DNA of 64,000 nt from a candidate division FCPU426 bacterium (GTDB lineage: Bacteria; Oederibacteriota; Muellerivitia; Muellerivitales; Muellerivitaceae). This document shows, piece after piece, positions 19,676-28,600 of this stretch. Each line of letters starts with the position of its first letter. Position 1 is the first letter of the stretch. The notes beneath the pieces were generated by a model. It was given only the letters and a program-made list of their open reading frames with translations. It was not told where the DNA came from and made no database searches. The DNA lies in NCBI GenBank assembly GCA_003136635.1, contig PLFD01000035.1:1151-65150 (forward strand). The letters run 5' to 3'. Position numbers and translations under genes: made by a program.

Positions 19676-21138
19676 AAGCCGCCCCAAGTCGGAACATCGC
19701 TCACATCCAATTTTTGATTCGAGATTAAAATTAAATCGTCTCCATACTTCACGGGATACCAGATCGTAACCATCTTTTGAATTTCGGCCAAATCCCCCCG
19801 GTGCGCGACACAAAGAACGGTTTGCTTCGTTAAAAACTCCTTTTGAATATCCCCGACATCTTGATAAAGAGGTTCGGCCGCGTGATCAGAGAAAAACAAT
19901 AAGGCGTTATTGAGCCCAAAAAACTCTTCCCGCAAGGCGATTAGTTTGTCGCCGTTATCCGCGAAATATTTTATGTAAGGGGCAATAATTCTAGTGTCTT
20001 TTTCGCGGTCTTTATCCAGAGCGATTGGCAAAGCGTTAAGTAAAATAATTGCGACCAACCCTATGGATACAATTCCCTTGATCAGTTTTTCCCGGTTTTC
20101 GGGTAAATCAACCCAGTGATAAAGACCATAAGCCGACACCAAGGCCAAAGCGGGCAAAGACTGCATGAGATACCAAATGTACCGGGTTTTCATACAGCTC
20201 ATAACAATCAAAACGGTTAATGACCACAACAAGAGCAGAAGGGTGGTTTCCCTATCTTTTAAATCTCCCCGAATAATTCGAAACAGTCCATAAATGGCAA
20301 CGGGTATCCACGGCCAATAGAAAATAAAAAGATCTTTTATAAATCCCAGATGGGCGTACCAGGCTTCGGGCCTATCATCAGAAACTTTACCTAAAATAAT
20401 GAATTTCAAATGAGTATTAATAAAATCCTGGCCGCCCACCACATATTGGCTGGCCACCCATACCGCGCCAACACCCACTGCGGTCAGCACACCGCCCCAG
20501 AAATGTACGTTGATAAAAATCTTCCACCGGCCGGCCAGAATAAGAAATAAAAAAGTAATCAGTAGCGGAAAAACACCCAAGGCGCTCTTCGTTAAAATAG
20601 CCAGCCCGATGGACAATCCCCACAACCAGAAATACTTAGGATTTTTGCGCAGAGCCAGCACTAAAGCGGTCAAGGCCAGAGTGACGAAAAAGGCCAGAGT
20701 CACATCCAGCATGGAATGCCTGGCGTATTTAAAGAAGGGATAGGTGGTAGATAAAATAAAGGCGGCCAAAAAACCCTGAGTGCTGTCAAAAAGAATTTTG
20801 CCCAGGTAATAAATAAGAAAGACTGTCAGAAAACCCATGAGCGCCGATGGAAATTTTGCCGCGTAGACGCTAAATCCAAAAACCTTATAAGAAAGAGCCA
20901 CCAACCACATAAACAAGGGAGCGTTATGGTAAGCCGCCGCCCCGTTAAAATGCAGAATGACCCAGTTGCCTGTCTTTAATATTTCTTTGGCTTCTTCCGC
21001 GTAAAAACAGTCGTCATAGTTGGCTAAACCGTTTAACCCGAGCTTGCTGAAAAAAACCGTCATGGAAAAAAGGATTAAAAACAATAATCTGAAATTTTCT
21101 TTTAAAACCAATTCATTGAAACTTATTTTCTTTTTCAA
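19663..21138 (-). CDS. Membrane glycosyltransferase, ArnT/PMT-like (GT39/GT83)
   Basis: A 491-residue polytopic protein. The N-terminal SKLGLNGLANYDDCFYAEEA places an acidic DD pair in the first periplasmic loop, the catalytic position of ArnT/PMT family lipid-linked sugar transferases. There are about 11-12 hydrophobic helices (for example LTVFLIYYLGKIL and LILAGRWKIFINVHFWGG) and a soluble C-terminus after LLNALPIAL. It begins at a TTG with AAGGAA upstream. It probably transfers a sugar from polyprenyl-phosphate to lipid A, protein or another acceptor. The GT2 gene immediately upstream, nine bases away, could make the polyprenyl-phosphate sugar donor. The acceptor is unknown. Confidence 0.85.
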   Translation of the reverse strand: MKKKISFNELVLKENFRLLFLILFSMTVFFSKLGLNGLANYDDCFYAEEAKEILKTGNWVILHFNGAAAYHNAPLFMWLVALSYKVFGFSVYAAKFPSALMGFLTVFLIYYLGKILFDSTQGFLAAFILSTTYPFFKYARHSMLDVTLAFFVTLALTALVLALRKNPKYFWLWGLSIGLAILTKSALGVFPLLITFLFLILAGRWKIFINVHFWGGVLTAVGVGAVWVASQYVVGGQDFINTHLKFIILGKVSDDRPEAWYAHLGFIKDLFIFYWPWIPVAIYGLFRIIRGDLKDRETTLLLLLWSLTVLIVMSCMKTRYIWYLMQSLPALALVSAYGLYHWVDLPENREKLIKGIVSIGLVAIILLNALPIALDKDREKDTRIIAPYIKYFADNGDKLIALREEFFGLNNALLFFSDHAAEPLYQDVGDIQKEFLTKQTVLCVAHRGDLAEIQKMVTIWYPVKYGDDLILISNQKLDVSDVPTWGGLWKN

Positions 21139-21147
21139 AAAAATTCC

Positions 21148-21891
21148 TTAATCCAATTTGAAAATATTAAACCGGATAATTTTCATTTTGGTCAGGCGAA
21201 ACTGTAGGGCCGTCCAAAGACAACCCAGTCCATAGATTGAACTTCGGGCAAAATTAATGGAAGAAGCTTCAGCGAAATATTTGGCCGGGCAGGTTATTTC
21301 GGCAATTTTGAAACCAAAAAACTGAATCTGCGAAAGCATTTGATTATCAAACACAAAATCGTCGGAGTTTTTTTCCATCGGTACTGTTTCTAAAACCTTT
21401 CGGGTAAAGGCACGGTAACCTGTGTGATATTCGGATATTTTGGCTCCGATCAGAATGTTTTGTGTCAGAGTCAAAAAACGATTGCTGATGTATTTGTAGA
21501 AAGGCATGCCTCCCGCCAAAGCCTGACCGCCCAAAATCCGGGATCCCAGAACCACGTCATAAAGCCCGGATTCCAGTAAATAAGCCATCGGCGCGATCAG
21601 TTTGGGAGTGTATTGATAATCCGGATGAAGCATGATGACGATATCCGCGCCGGATTTTAAGGCCGCCTTGTAGCAGGTTTTCTGGTTTCCGCCGTAGCCG
21701 CGGTTTTGGGGTTGCACAATCGTCTTAATTCCGAGCTTTTTCGCCACTTTTATCGTCGCGTCTTTGCTGGCGTCATCTACCAAAATCACTTCATCCACAA
21801 TATCTTTGGGAATTTCCGCGTAGGTATCTTTGAGAGTTTTTTCGGCGTTGTAAGCCGGCATCACCACGACAATTTTCTTTTTCCGGATCAC
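21148..21891 (-). CDS. GT2 family glycosyltransferase (DPM1-like)
   Basis: A 247-residue GT-A enzyme: VVVMPAYNAEKTLKDTYAEI, EVILVDDASKDATIKVAKKL, PQNRGYGGNQKTCYKAAL, and a DxD-like HPDYQYTPKLI. The C-terminal part (GSRILGGQALAGGMPFYKYI, YHTGYRAFTRKVLE) matches polyprenyl-phosphate sugar synthases without transmembrane helices. It starts at GTG 21891 with AAAGG upstream. It is likely to make a polyprenyl-phosphate-linked sugar for the membrane glycosyltransferase encoded nine bases downstream. Confidence 0.88.
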   Translation of the reverse strand: MIRKKKIVVVMPAYNAEKTLKDTYAEIPKDIVDEVILVDDASKDATIKVAKKLGIKTIVQPQNRGYGGNQKTCYKAALKSGADIVIMLHPDYQYTPKLIAPMAYLLESGLYDVVLGSRILGGQALAGGMPFYKYISNRFLTLTQNILIGAKISEYHTGYRAFTRKVLETVPMEKNSDDFVFDNQMLSQIQFFGFKIAEITCPAKYFAEASSINFARSSIYGLGCLWTALQFRLTKMKIIRFNIFKLD

Positions 21892-21906
21892 AGCGGGCCT
21901 TTCAAA

Positions 21907-22158
21907 TTAATTGCTTTTGATCATCCGAATGACGATCAACAATACCACCGCTCCGCCCACGGATACCGCTAAATCACCCCAAATACCACCCGCCATTTGA
22001 ATATGAAGAACGCTTAAAAAAGTGCCTCCTAAGACAGCTCCCAAAACGCCAATAATCAGATCTGGAAGCAGTCCCAAACCTCTCCCCTGAACAACAATAC
22101 CAGCCAACCAGCCCACCAGAATGCCGCATAAGATTTGAAGAATGAAATGCAAATGCAT
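21907..22158 (-). CDS. GlsB/YeaQ/YmgE family small membrane protein
   Basis: An 83-residue protein of three hydrophobic segments with the family pattern: CGILVGWLAGIVVQGRGLGL, then LPDLIIGVLGAVLGGTFL and GDLAVSVGGAVVLLIVIRMI. It belongs to the transglycosylase-associated protein family of inner-membrane stress proteins whose molecular function is not settled. A GGGGGA stretch precedes ATG 22158. It is co-directional with the GT2 gene, 15 bases away. Confidence 0.88.
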   Translation of the reverse strand: MHLHFILQILCGILVGWLAGIVVQGRGLGLLPDLIIGVLGAVLGGTFLSVLHIQMAGGIWGDLAVSVGGAVVLLIVIRMIKSN

Positions 22159-22204
22159 AAAATTTCCCCCGAAGTTAAGTTACTGGTTGAGAAATGAAAC
22201 TATA

Positions 22205-22990
22205 TTATCGAGTGGTTTTTAAAACCTGACTATGTACCAAACCATTACTGGAAATACAGGTACCGCCATAAATGGTTTTCTTGCCTTTAATGTCGGTAAA
22301 AATTCCGCCGGCTTCTTCGACACAAATTTTGGCAGATGCCACGTCATAAGGCTGCACCACCGGATCCAAATTAGCTTCCACCATTCCCTGACAAACCAGG
22401 GCGTGGCCAAAACTGTCCCCGAAAGAACGGTCATCGTAAGCGGATTTAACTAAATTAATAAATTTCTTTCCGTAAGGGGCAGAAGCAATTCGACGAATAC
22501 CCCCGTAAGTAATGGTGCCATCTTGAATTTTTTTGATTTTCGAAACATAAACCCGTTTGCCGTTGGCGTAGCAGCCCAAACCCTTCCCCGCCCAAATAGT
22601 TAAATTAATAGCAGGATGATGCATAACTCCCGCCACCACTTCCCCTCTATATTCCAAACCCAGCAAAGTTCCCCAAAAAGGTAAACCCCGAATAAATTGA
22701 CGGGTTCCGTCGACTGGATCGATCCACCATTTATAATCGGGGGAATAATTTTTATCCCAGCCAAATTCCTCGCCGCAGAGTTGATGATGCGGAAAAGCTT
22801 TGGACAAAACGCCGCGAATAACCACTTCACCTTCCCGGTCTGCCCGGGTCACGGGAGTTCGGTCAATCTTCTTAATGACCTTAACGTCTTTTCGAAAATA
22901 TTTGAGGGATTTTTGACCGCCTTGGTGGGCGGCTAACCAGGCGACTGACAGAAAATGCTTTAGTTCGGACTTCGATGGATGAGTTTTCAT
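22205..22990 (-). CDS. Inositol monophosphatase-family phosphatase (histidinol-phosphatase-like)
   Basis: A 261-residue Mg-dependent phosphatase. Metal-binding motifs are GEEFGWD, then WWIDPVDGTRQFIRGLPFWG (DPxDGT), and near the end PYDVASAKICVEEAGGIFTD. The RQFIRGLPFWGTLLGLEYRG segment is closest to the HisN type of histidinol-phosphatase, but inositol monophosphatase or a related sugar phosphatase cannot be excluded. It is not in a his operon, so the substrate is uncertain. ATG 22990 opens MKTHPSKSELKHFLSVAW. Confidence 0.85.
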   Translation of the reverse strand: MKTHPSKSELKHFLSVAWLAAHQGGQKSLKYFRKDVKVIKKIDRTPVTRADREGEVVIRGVLSKAFPHHQLCGEEFGWDKNYSPDYKWWIDPVDGTRQFIRGLPFWGTLLGLEYRGEVVAGVMHHPAINLTIWAGKGLGCYANGKRVYVSKIKKIQDGTITYGGIRRIASAPYGKKFINLVKSAYDDRSFGDSFGHALVCQGMVEANLDPVVQPYDVASAKICVEEAGGIFTDIKGKKTIYGGTCISSNGLVHSQVLKTTR

Positions 22991-23025
22991 TGGCGCATTT
23001 TACAGAGGAGCGCAGACAGGTAAAA

Positions 23026-23052
23026 CAAAAAAGGCGCCCGCAGGCGCCTTTT
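23026..23052 (-). terminator. Rho-independent terminator
   Basis: Minus strand AAGGCGCCTGCGGGCGCCTT, a stem GGCGCC/GGCGCC with a small loop, is followed by a T run. It lies directly after the 136-residue secreted-protein gene. Confidence 0.85.
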
Positions 23053-23072
23053 CGTTAGAACGTTAAGTAACA

Positions 23073-23483
23073 TTACATCATTTCAAAACCGGTTAGTTTA
23101 ATTGGCTTTTTCCCGTTTTTATCGATCACAAAGGCTTTCTTGGGATGAATCAAGTTATCTCCGTAGGCCTCACCCTTAATTTCAACCGTTTGACCTGCCA
23201 CATCAGCAAAAGCCTTCGCGGGAAAGATAAGAATATAAACTTTATCGTCCACTAACACTCCTGCCGGAATACCTGAGTTAAGACAATCTTTACCACAGGC
23301 TTTCATACCATCGTGATCATCGCCTTTCTGTCCCTCCTCAAAATAACAGGAAGTATCCACCAAAATTCCATGAACCGTAATCGTTTTATTTTTTGAGTCT
23401 GAATCCTTGGCAGAGGCGTCATCCGCGAAACTTTGCCCAACCAACAGAGCCCACAAAGCCAAAATCATCAATATTTTTTTCAA
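23073..23483 (-). CDS. Small secreted protein of unknown function
   Basis: A 136-residue protein with a signal peptide (ILMILALWALLVGQSFA). The start is TTG 23483 with AAGGAG seven bases upstream. The mature part reads as an OB-fold-like small domain: TVHGILVDTSCYFEEGQKGD, HDGMKACGKDCLNSGIPAGV, TVEIKGEAYGDNLIHPKKAF. Three closely placed Cys (TSCY, KACGKDC) could bind a metal or form a disulfide. I recall similar periplasmic domains with VxGxLVDxxCY starts in many environmental genomes, but no defined role. A terminator follows immediately. Confidence 0.75.
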   Translation of the reverse strand: MKKILMILALWALLVGQSFADDASAKDSDSKNKTITVHGILVDTSCYFEEGQKGDDHDGMKACGKDCLNSGIPAGVLVDDKVYILIFPAKAFADVAGQTVEIKGEAYGDNLIHPKKAFVIDKNGKKPIKLTGFEMM

Positions 23484-23536
23484 AATGTTTCTCCTTGGTT
23501 TAATGATTCCATTGTTACTCCACTATTTAAGGGTTT

Positions 23537-24007
23537 TCAAGCCAACCGATTAATTTCATTTTCAGCCGATGGAAATTCAATTAAAAGCTTTTCTTTTTCA
23601 CCAAACGAAAAATCGGCGAAATCAAATCCCGGCGCCACTGTTGTTCCCATTAATGCAAACTGACCGCCGTCGTTTAAGTAACCCCCAAACCAGGTTCCCG
23701 CTTTCACCAGAAGCTGAAGTTGTTGTCCCTTCTTGATGTCATGGCCCAAAACAACCTTTTCAACTTCGCCATTTTTATGCAGCAGAACCCAGATTACGGA
23801 ACTTCCCAAATAAAAATGAAACATTTCGTCGTTTTTTAACGCGTGAAATTTTGAAATCGAACCCGGAACCAGCATGTAATAAATCCCGGTTGAATAAACT
23901 CGATCCAAACCCGGAATTTGTTTCTCACTTCGATAGGTTTCCCGGTAAAACCCGCCTTCGGGATGGGGTTGTAAATGAAGTAATTGAATAATCTCATCGG
24001 CTGTCAT
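23537..24007 (-). CDS. Cupin family protein (DUF985)
   Basis: Starts at ATG 24007 with GGGGAG upstream; the longer open frame begins with an unsupported 13-residue extension. Product MTADEIIQLLHLQPHPEGGF, then YRETYRS, SKFHALKNDEMFHFYLGSSV and LVKAGTWFGGYLNDGG has the conserved DUF985 cupin pattern with His and Glu metal ligands. Members are small beta-barrel proteins of unknown or sugar-binding function. The length of 156 residues is typical. Confidence 0.85.
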   Translation of the reverse strand: MTADEIIQLLHLQPHPEGGFYRETYRSEKQIPGLDRVYSTGIYYMLVPGSISKFHALKNDEMFHFYLGSSVIWVLLHKNGEVEKVVLGHDIKKGQQLQLLVKAGTWFGGYLNDGGQFALMGTTVAPGFDFADFSFGEKEKLLIEFPSAENEINRLA

Positions 24008-24019
24008 AAACACTCCCCA

Positions 24020-24052
24020 TAAAAAAGGGGAAACGGCCAAAGCCATTTCCCC
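24020..24052 (-). terminator. Rho-independent terminator
   Basis: Minus strand GGGGAAATGGC...GCCGTTTCCCC, an 11-bp stem with one G-T pair, is followed by TTTTTT. It is downstream of the FKBP gene and overlaps the leader of the cupin gene. Confidence 0.8.
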
Positions 24053-24067
24053 CTGACAAATCTTACT

Positions 24068-24565
24068 TTATTGAATACCCAAAAGCTCCACGTCAAAAAC
24101 CAAAGTAGCGTTCGGCGGAATCACATTCCCAGCACCGCGTTCTCCATAACCCAAGTTAGACGGAATGGTTAATTTTCGTTTTTCCCCAACCTTCATACCA
24201 GAGACGCCTTCATCCCAACCTTTGATGACTTGACCGGCGCCTAACGCAAAGTTAAAGGGTTGTCCCCTATCCACAGAACTATCAAACTTAGTTCCATCGG
24301 TCAGCCAGCCGGTGTAATGAACCGAAACCGTCTGCCCCGCCGTGGCTACCGGACCGTTTCCTGGACGAAGAACCTCATATTTCAAGCCATCCGCCGTCGT
24401 CACAACGTTACTAGCGGCAGAAGTACCTGCCGCGGGACTGGCAACTGCCGCAGCTGGTGCGGGAGCCTCTGATTGAGTTTCTTGTTCTTTCTTCGCGCAG
24501 GCTGTCGCCACATAAGCCACGACAGCCAAAACCACTAAACCCAGAATAATAAAACGATGAGACAT
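24068..24565 (-). CDS. FKBP-type peptidyl-prolyl isomerase, probable lipoprotein
   Basis: The start is ATG 24565 with GGAGG upstream; the longer frame has no signal. A hydrophobic N-terminus ([20 protein letters not shown]) ends in a Cys that could be a weak lipobox (ATAC). An Ala/Pro spacer leads to a complete FKBP domain: [80 protein letters not shown]. It catalyses proline cis-trans isomerisation, presumably helping the folding of exported proteins in the periplasm. It is flanked by terminators on both sides and so looks monocistronic. Confidence 0.93.
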   Translation of the reverse strand: MSHRFIILGLVVLAVVAYVATACAKKEQETQSEAPAPAAAVASPAAGTSAASNVVTTADGLKYEVLRPGNGPVATAGQTVSVHYTGWLTDGTKFDSSVDRGQPFNFALGAGQVIKGWDEGVSGMKVGEKRKLTIPSNLGYGERGAGNVIPPNATLVFDVELLGIQ

Positions 24566-24644
24566 TGAAACCTCCGAATGAAAAGTGAGAAGCGGTGAAA
24601 GTATAACCGAAGAAAAGACCGGTTTCACCAGGCCGATATATGGC

Positions 24645-24695
24645 ACAAAAAAGAAAACCCCATCCCATAAGATCTTCTTTATGGGATGGGGTTTT
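24645..24695 (-). terminator. Rho-independent terminator (strong, possibly bidirectional)
   Basis: A perfect 17-bp inverted repeat AAAACCCCATCCCATAA, arms at 24654-24670 and 24679-24695, is followed on the minus strand by a T-rich run. It terminates the BON gene. Confidence 0.88.
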
Positions 24696-24707
24696 AAACC
24701 GCTTTCG

Positions 24708-24950
24708 CTATTCCCTGGAAACTCTAATGTTATTGGTCACTTCGCGAACGCCGCCCATCCCTTGTATTTCCTGGGATATTTGCCGTTTCGTTCCAAAGTC
24801 ATCCACAATACCAGAAACGGTCACATGTCCTCCGCTGACATGAACGCGAATACCCTCACCTAAACGGCGGACGGTTCGGCTAATGTTGTTTTCTAATTCA
24901 ACATCTTTAGGATCGGATTGAGGCTGAAAAGACGGATCCATGGGCTCCAT
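24708..24950 (-). CDS. BON domain protein
   Basis: I choose the ATG at 24950 because an AGGAGG lies five bases before it; the ATG at 24965 would place this ribosome-binding site inside the coding region. The 80-residue product contains one BON domain: [40 protein letters not shown], then [18 protein letters not shown] domains bind phospholipid or polysaccharide and occur in periplasmic proteins, but no signal peptide is visible here. The Met/Asp-rich N-terminus is unusual. Confidence 0.82.
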   Translation of the reverse strand: MEPMDPSFQPQSDPKDVELENNISRTVRRLGEGIRVHVSGGHVTVSGIVDDFGTKRQISQEIQGMGGVREVTNNIRVSRE

Positions 24951-25120
24951 ATCTACCTCCTCCATAGGCTTACCAACGTTTACACCTCTAGATTACCCCT
25001 ATAGACAAGCATTTTCAACCAAACCCATCCCCGGCTTAATTATTGAGGCATTTGACCTGTCATTTACTGATGAGACACTTGCCAAAATCTGGGATTAATT
25101 TTTTTGGTTTTTGGTCATGC

Positions 25121-25525
25121 TTAGATACTGCTGTTTTGGTTTAACGCAGCGGTCAATTGACTTTTCTGGCCGGCGGTGATTTCTTTCTTGCCGTTCTGCT
25201 TGAAAAACCCCAATTCTTGTTTACGAATGTTTTTCAAATTTTCCCAGGCTGTCTGGGCTTGTATCTTGGTAATTTTTCCATTTTTAAAATCTTTAGAGAT
25301 ATGTCTCATCTGGTGCCGCAAAACAAGATTCATTGAGTGCGCATTTGAGTCTTGCGCAGGCGAATGAATGTCGGAAAACTTAGCCACACCATTGACTGGT
25401 CCGCCGATTACGGGCGTCGACTTGAATTGGAGTGAAATCGATGGAGAACCCGGTTTATTCTGGGCCCATGCCGACCCAGTCCAGGCCAAATAAATGGAAG
25501 CTGTAAAAATAAAAAAAGATTTCAT
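25121..25525 (-). CDS. Small secreted protein of unknown function
   Basis: The start codon is chosen among clustered ATGs: GGAGGG lies just before ATG 25525. A signal peptide (MKSFFIFTASIYLAWTGSAWA) is followed by a polar, Lys-rich helical C-terminus (LRHQMRHISKDFKNGKITKI, QAQTAWENLKNIRKQELGFF, ITAGQKSQLTAALNQ). The K-x-G-x-I-T-x-x-Q-A pattern, repeated as K-x-E-I-T-x-x-Q, suggests two helix-turn units, loosely like EF-hand-type or periplasmic stress proteins, but I do not recognise the family. Confidence 0.7.
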   Translation of the reverse strand: MKSFFIFTASIYLAWTGSAWAQNKPGSPSISLQFKSTPVIGGPVNGVAKFSDIHSPAQDSNAHSMNLVLRHQMRHISKDFKNGKITKIQAQTAWENLKNIRKQELGFFKQNGKKEITAGQKSQLTAALNQNSSI

Positions 25526-25612
25526 CATTCCCTCCATAAATCTGACTTTAAATTCTATCCAATACTATTTTCAAGTTTTTTTGCCGTTCCTGAACCAATA
25601 TCAGCCATGCTT

Positions 25613-28600
25613 TTAATGAAACACTAAAACCTTGCCGGTTTTGGTCGTTATCTCATAGCCGTTATTTACTTGTATCGAGTAAATATAAAGCCCGCTCGCC
25701 ACAGCTGATTGGGCTTTGTTTCTCAATAACCAGGTAATCGTATTCATTCCAGTGTTGCCTTCTGTCGTATCCGAATAAACTTCCTCGCCCATCAAGGTAT
25801 ATAAATTCAGTTGAATCGAAGCGTTATAGCCCAGGTTGATCATAAACTTAATCGGTTCTCCATCTCTGGAGATATTCGGACCAGCCACTGCTGATATCAG
25901 TAAACCAGAAGCTGTTGGTGTAGGCGTCAAAGCATTCACCGATATTGGTTCATTAGTGCTTGCAGCGGTAACGTTGGGTGTGGGCGTGTTGGTCGCAGTA
26001 CTCTCCGAAGGTTCAAAAATACCAACAGCAGCCCTGACCACACCGGGCACAACTGTCGGTGTCTTAGTCAGCGTTTTAGTAGGTGTAAAAGTACTCGTCT
26101 TGGTGGGCGTTGAAGTAGCGGTATTTGTCTTCGTATTCGTGGGTGTGTTGGTCGGTGTTTTAGTGGGTGTGAAAGTGTTGGTCCTGGTTGGTGTCACCGT
26201 AAAGGTATTTGTTTTCGTAGGTGTCGCTGTAATCGTAGGCGTTTTAGTCGGGGTAATAGTCGGTGTCTTTGTTTTCGTAGGAGTGGCGGTAATAGTCGGT
26301 GTGTTGGTCGGCGTGAAAGTTTTCGTCTTGGTAGGGGTTACAGTAGGCGTTTTGGTTTTTGTCGGTGTAGCTGTAATGGTCGGCGTATTGGTTACTGTAG
26401 CGGTTTTAGTCTTGGTAAAGGTGGCCGTAAAGGTGGAAGTATTAGTTCTCGTGGGCGAATTGGTAGGCGTAAAGGTCTTGGTGGAAGTGCTGGTTATAGT
26501 ATTAGTAGCTGTCTGTGTTTTCGTCGAAGTGTTAGTCGGCTGTACCGTCGATGTATTGGTCAGTGTATTGGTAAACGTAATAGTTGGGGTATACGTCTGC
26601 GTATTCGTAAAGGTGTTAGTTGGCGGTACTGTGGGTGTATAGGTCCGTGTATTAGTAAATGTACTAGTTTGCGTGTTCGTTGCCATGGGCGTGTAGGTTG
26701 GACTGGTCAAACAATTCGTCACAGGGCAATTTCCGAATCCAAATACTTGGCTGTTCCCGTCATCGGCCACATACCAATTGCCGCCATTCCCCACGGCGAC
26801 TCCTTCTGTGTCCAAGAAGCCCGTGCTTCCATCCTGTCCATATCCAAGGAAATTACCGTTTAGGTCAAAAATACCCACTGATCCGAATCCGTCCGTCACA
26901 TAAGCCAGACAATTCCCATATATCGTGATGAAATTTGCCGCCAAAAGTGTTGTCCCTTGCGTCACATCCCACTGCGACATGAAAACACCGCCGGAGGTGA
27001 ACACCTGCACCAGACCCGTACCTTCATCTGCCACATAAACATTACCCGAAGCGTCCAAGGCTATTCCCAGCGGCGTGTCAAAAGTCCCATTGGACCCAGT
27101 CCCCGGGCCGCCCCATTGGGTAATGAACGCACCCTGATTGTTAAACATTTCTACCCTTTGGCCGCCCGCATCCACCACATAAATACTGGTTCCCTGTGGA
27201 TTTACTGCGATACCGTAAGGCGTAGTAAATTGGCCATTCCCTGTTCCCAAAGAACCAAAATTTACCGCCAATGCCCCTGGGTTGGTGGGGCCGTTGACCG
27301 CATTAAATATATCCACCTGGTTTTGGAATTCGTCTGTCACATAAATATTACCGCTTCCATCCAACGCCACTCCCACCGGCTGATTCAGCGTCCCCAAACC
27401 CACCTGAGTCAAGGCCGTGCCTCCGGACGTGAAGACCTTTACCGAATTATCTAAAGTTTCAGCGATGTATACGTTTCCGGTGCCGTCCAAGGCTACACCC
27501 CAGGGCTCGTCCTGGACCCACGAATTCAGCGCCTGACATAACGAAGGTGCAGAGGTGGGTGATGGTGTTAAAGTAGGGGTAGATGACTGAGTCTGTGTAT
27601 TCGTGGGTGTATTGGTTGCCAAAACGGTGGGGGTACAAGTAGGTACGAGGGTGATGCAAACTGAACTTGAAGCCCATCCAGTAACATCCATGGCTGTGTT
27701 TCCATTACCAGAATAATCTGCTGAGGTTGTACCCGTTCCTTCGTCGGCATGCCAACCAGCAATTAATCCATTATTCCACGGCCCCAAACACGAGGCCATA
27801 TTTCCATGATATCCATTTCCAGAATTCCATAAAAATGTGATTTCAGTGGCAGATAGAACGCGATTAAAAATCAATGGTTCGTCAATTAATCCAGCATATG
27901 GAATTTGACCACTAAAAGTTGAATCGCCGAAAATAACAGCACTTGGGGTTCTCAATAACGGAGAAACTGTTCCGGCTGAACCGGTTAAAAAAGAACCATT
28001 ATTATAAGATGCAAAAGCACCAGATATTGAATCATATGTAAAGCACAAAAACGACCATGTGTTTAATGGAAGAGCAGTATTATCACCTACGCTCGCTCTT
28101 ACCTGTGTATATGAAGCATCGTTAAACCAAAACCATTGTGGAGCCGCTCCAAAGTTAGCAACAAGAAACATTCCGTCAGTGGCCGTGCCTCCAGGTGTAG
28201 TAACGCCTCCAACTATTGGTTGAAGACTACTGCCAGAAATTGAACTCGGATTTACCCAAATACAAAATGAAAAACTTGTTGTTGGAATTAATGTATTGGT
28301 CATCGTTACGCCAGCAGATTGAGAACCTGTAAACGACCAAGCGGTTTGGCCGTCACTAACAGTGAGAGTCGATGTCGGGGTATTCGTGGAAGTATTAGAA
28401 GGCGTATTGGTTGGTGTATTCGTCAATGTGTTTGTAGACGTATTTGTTGAGGTGGGTGTGGGCGATGTTGTCAAAGTTGGAGCAGGTGATGCTATAAAGG
28501 TCGGTGTCAGCGTCGGAAAAGGCTGCTCATAAGCCAGCATACGGCTTCGTTCAAAGTCGACCGCGTAAAAATTTCCCTGGCTGTCGGAAGTAATGGCCCA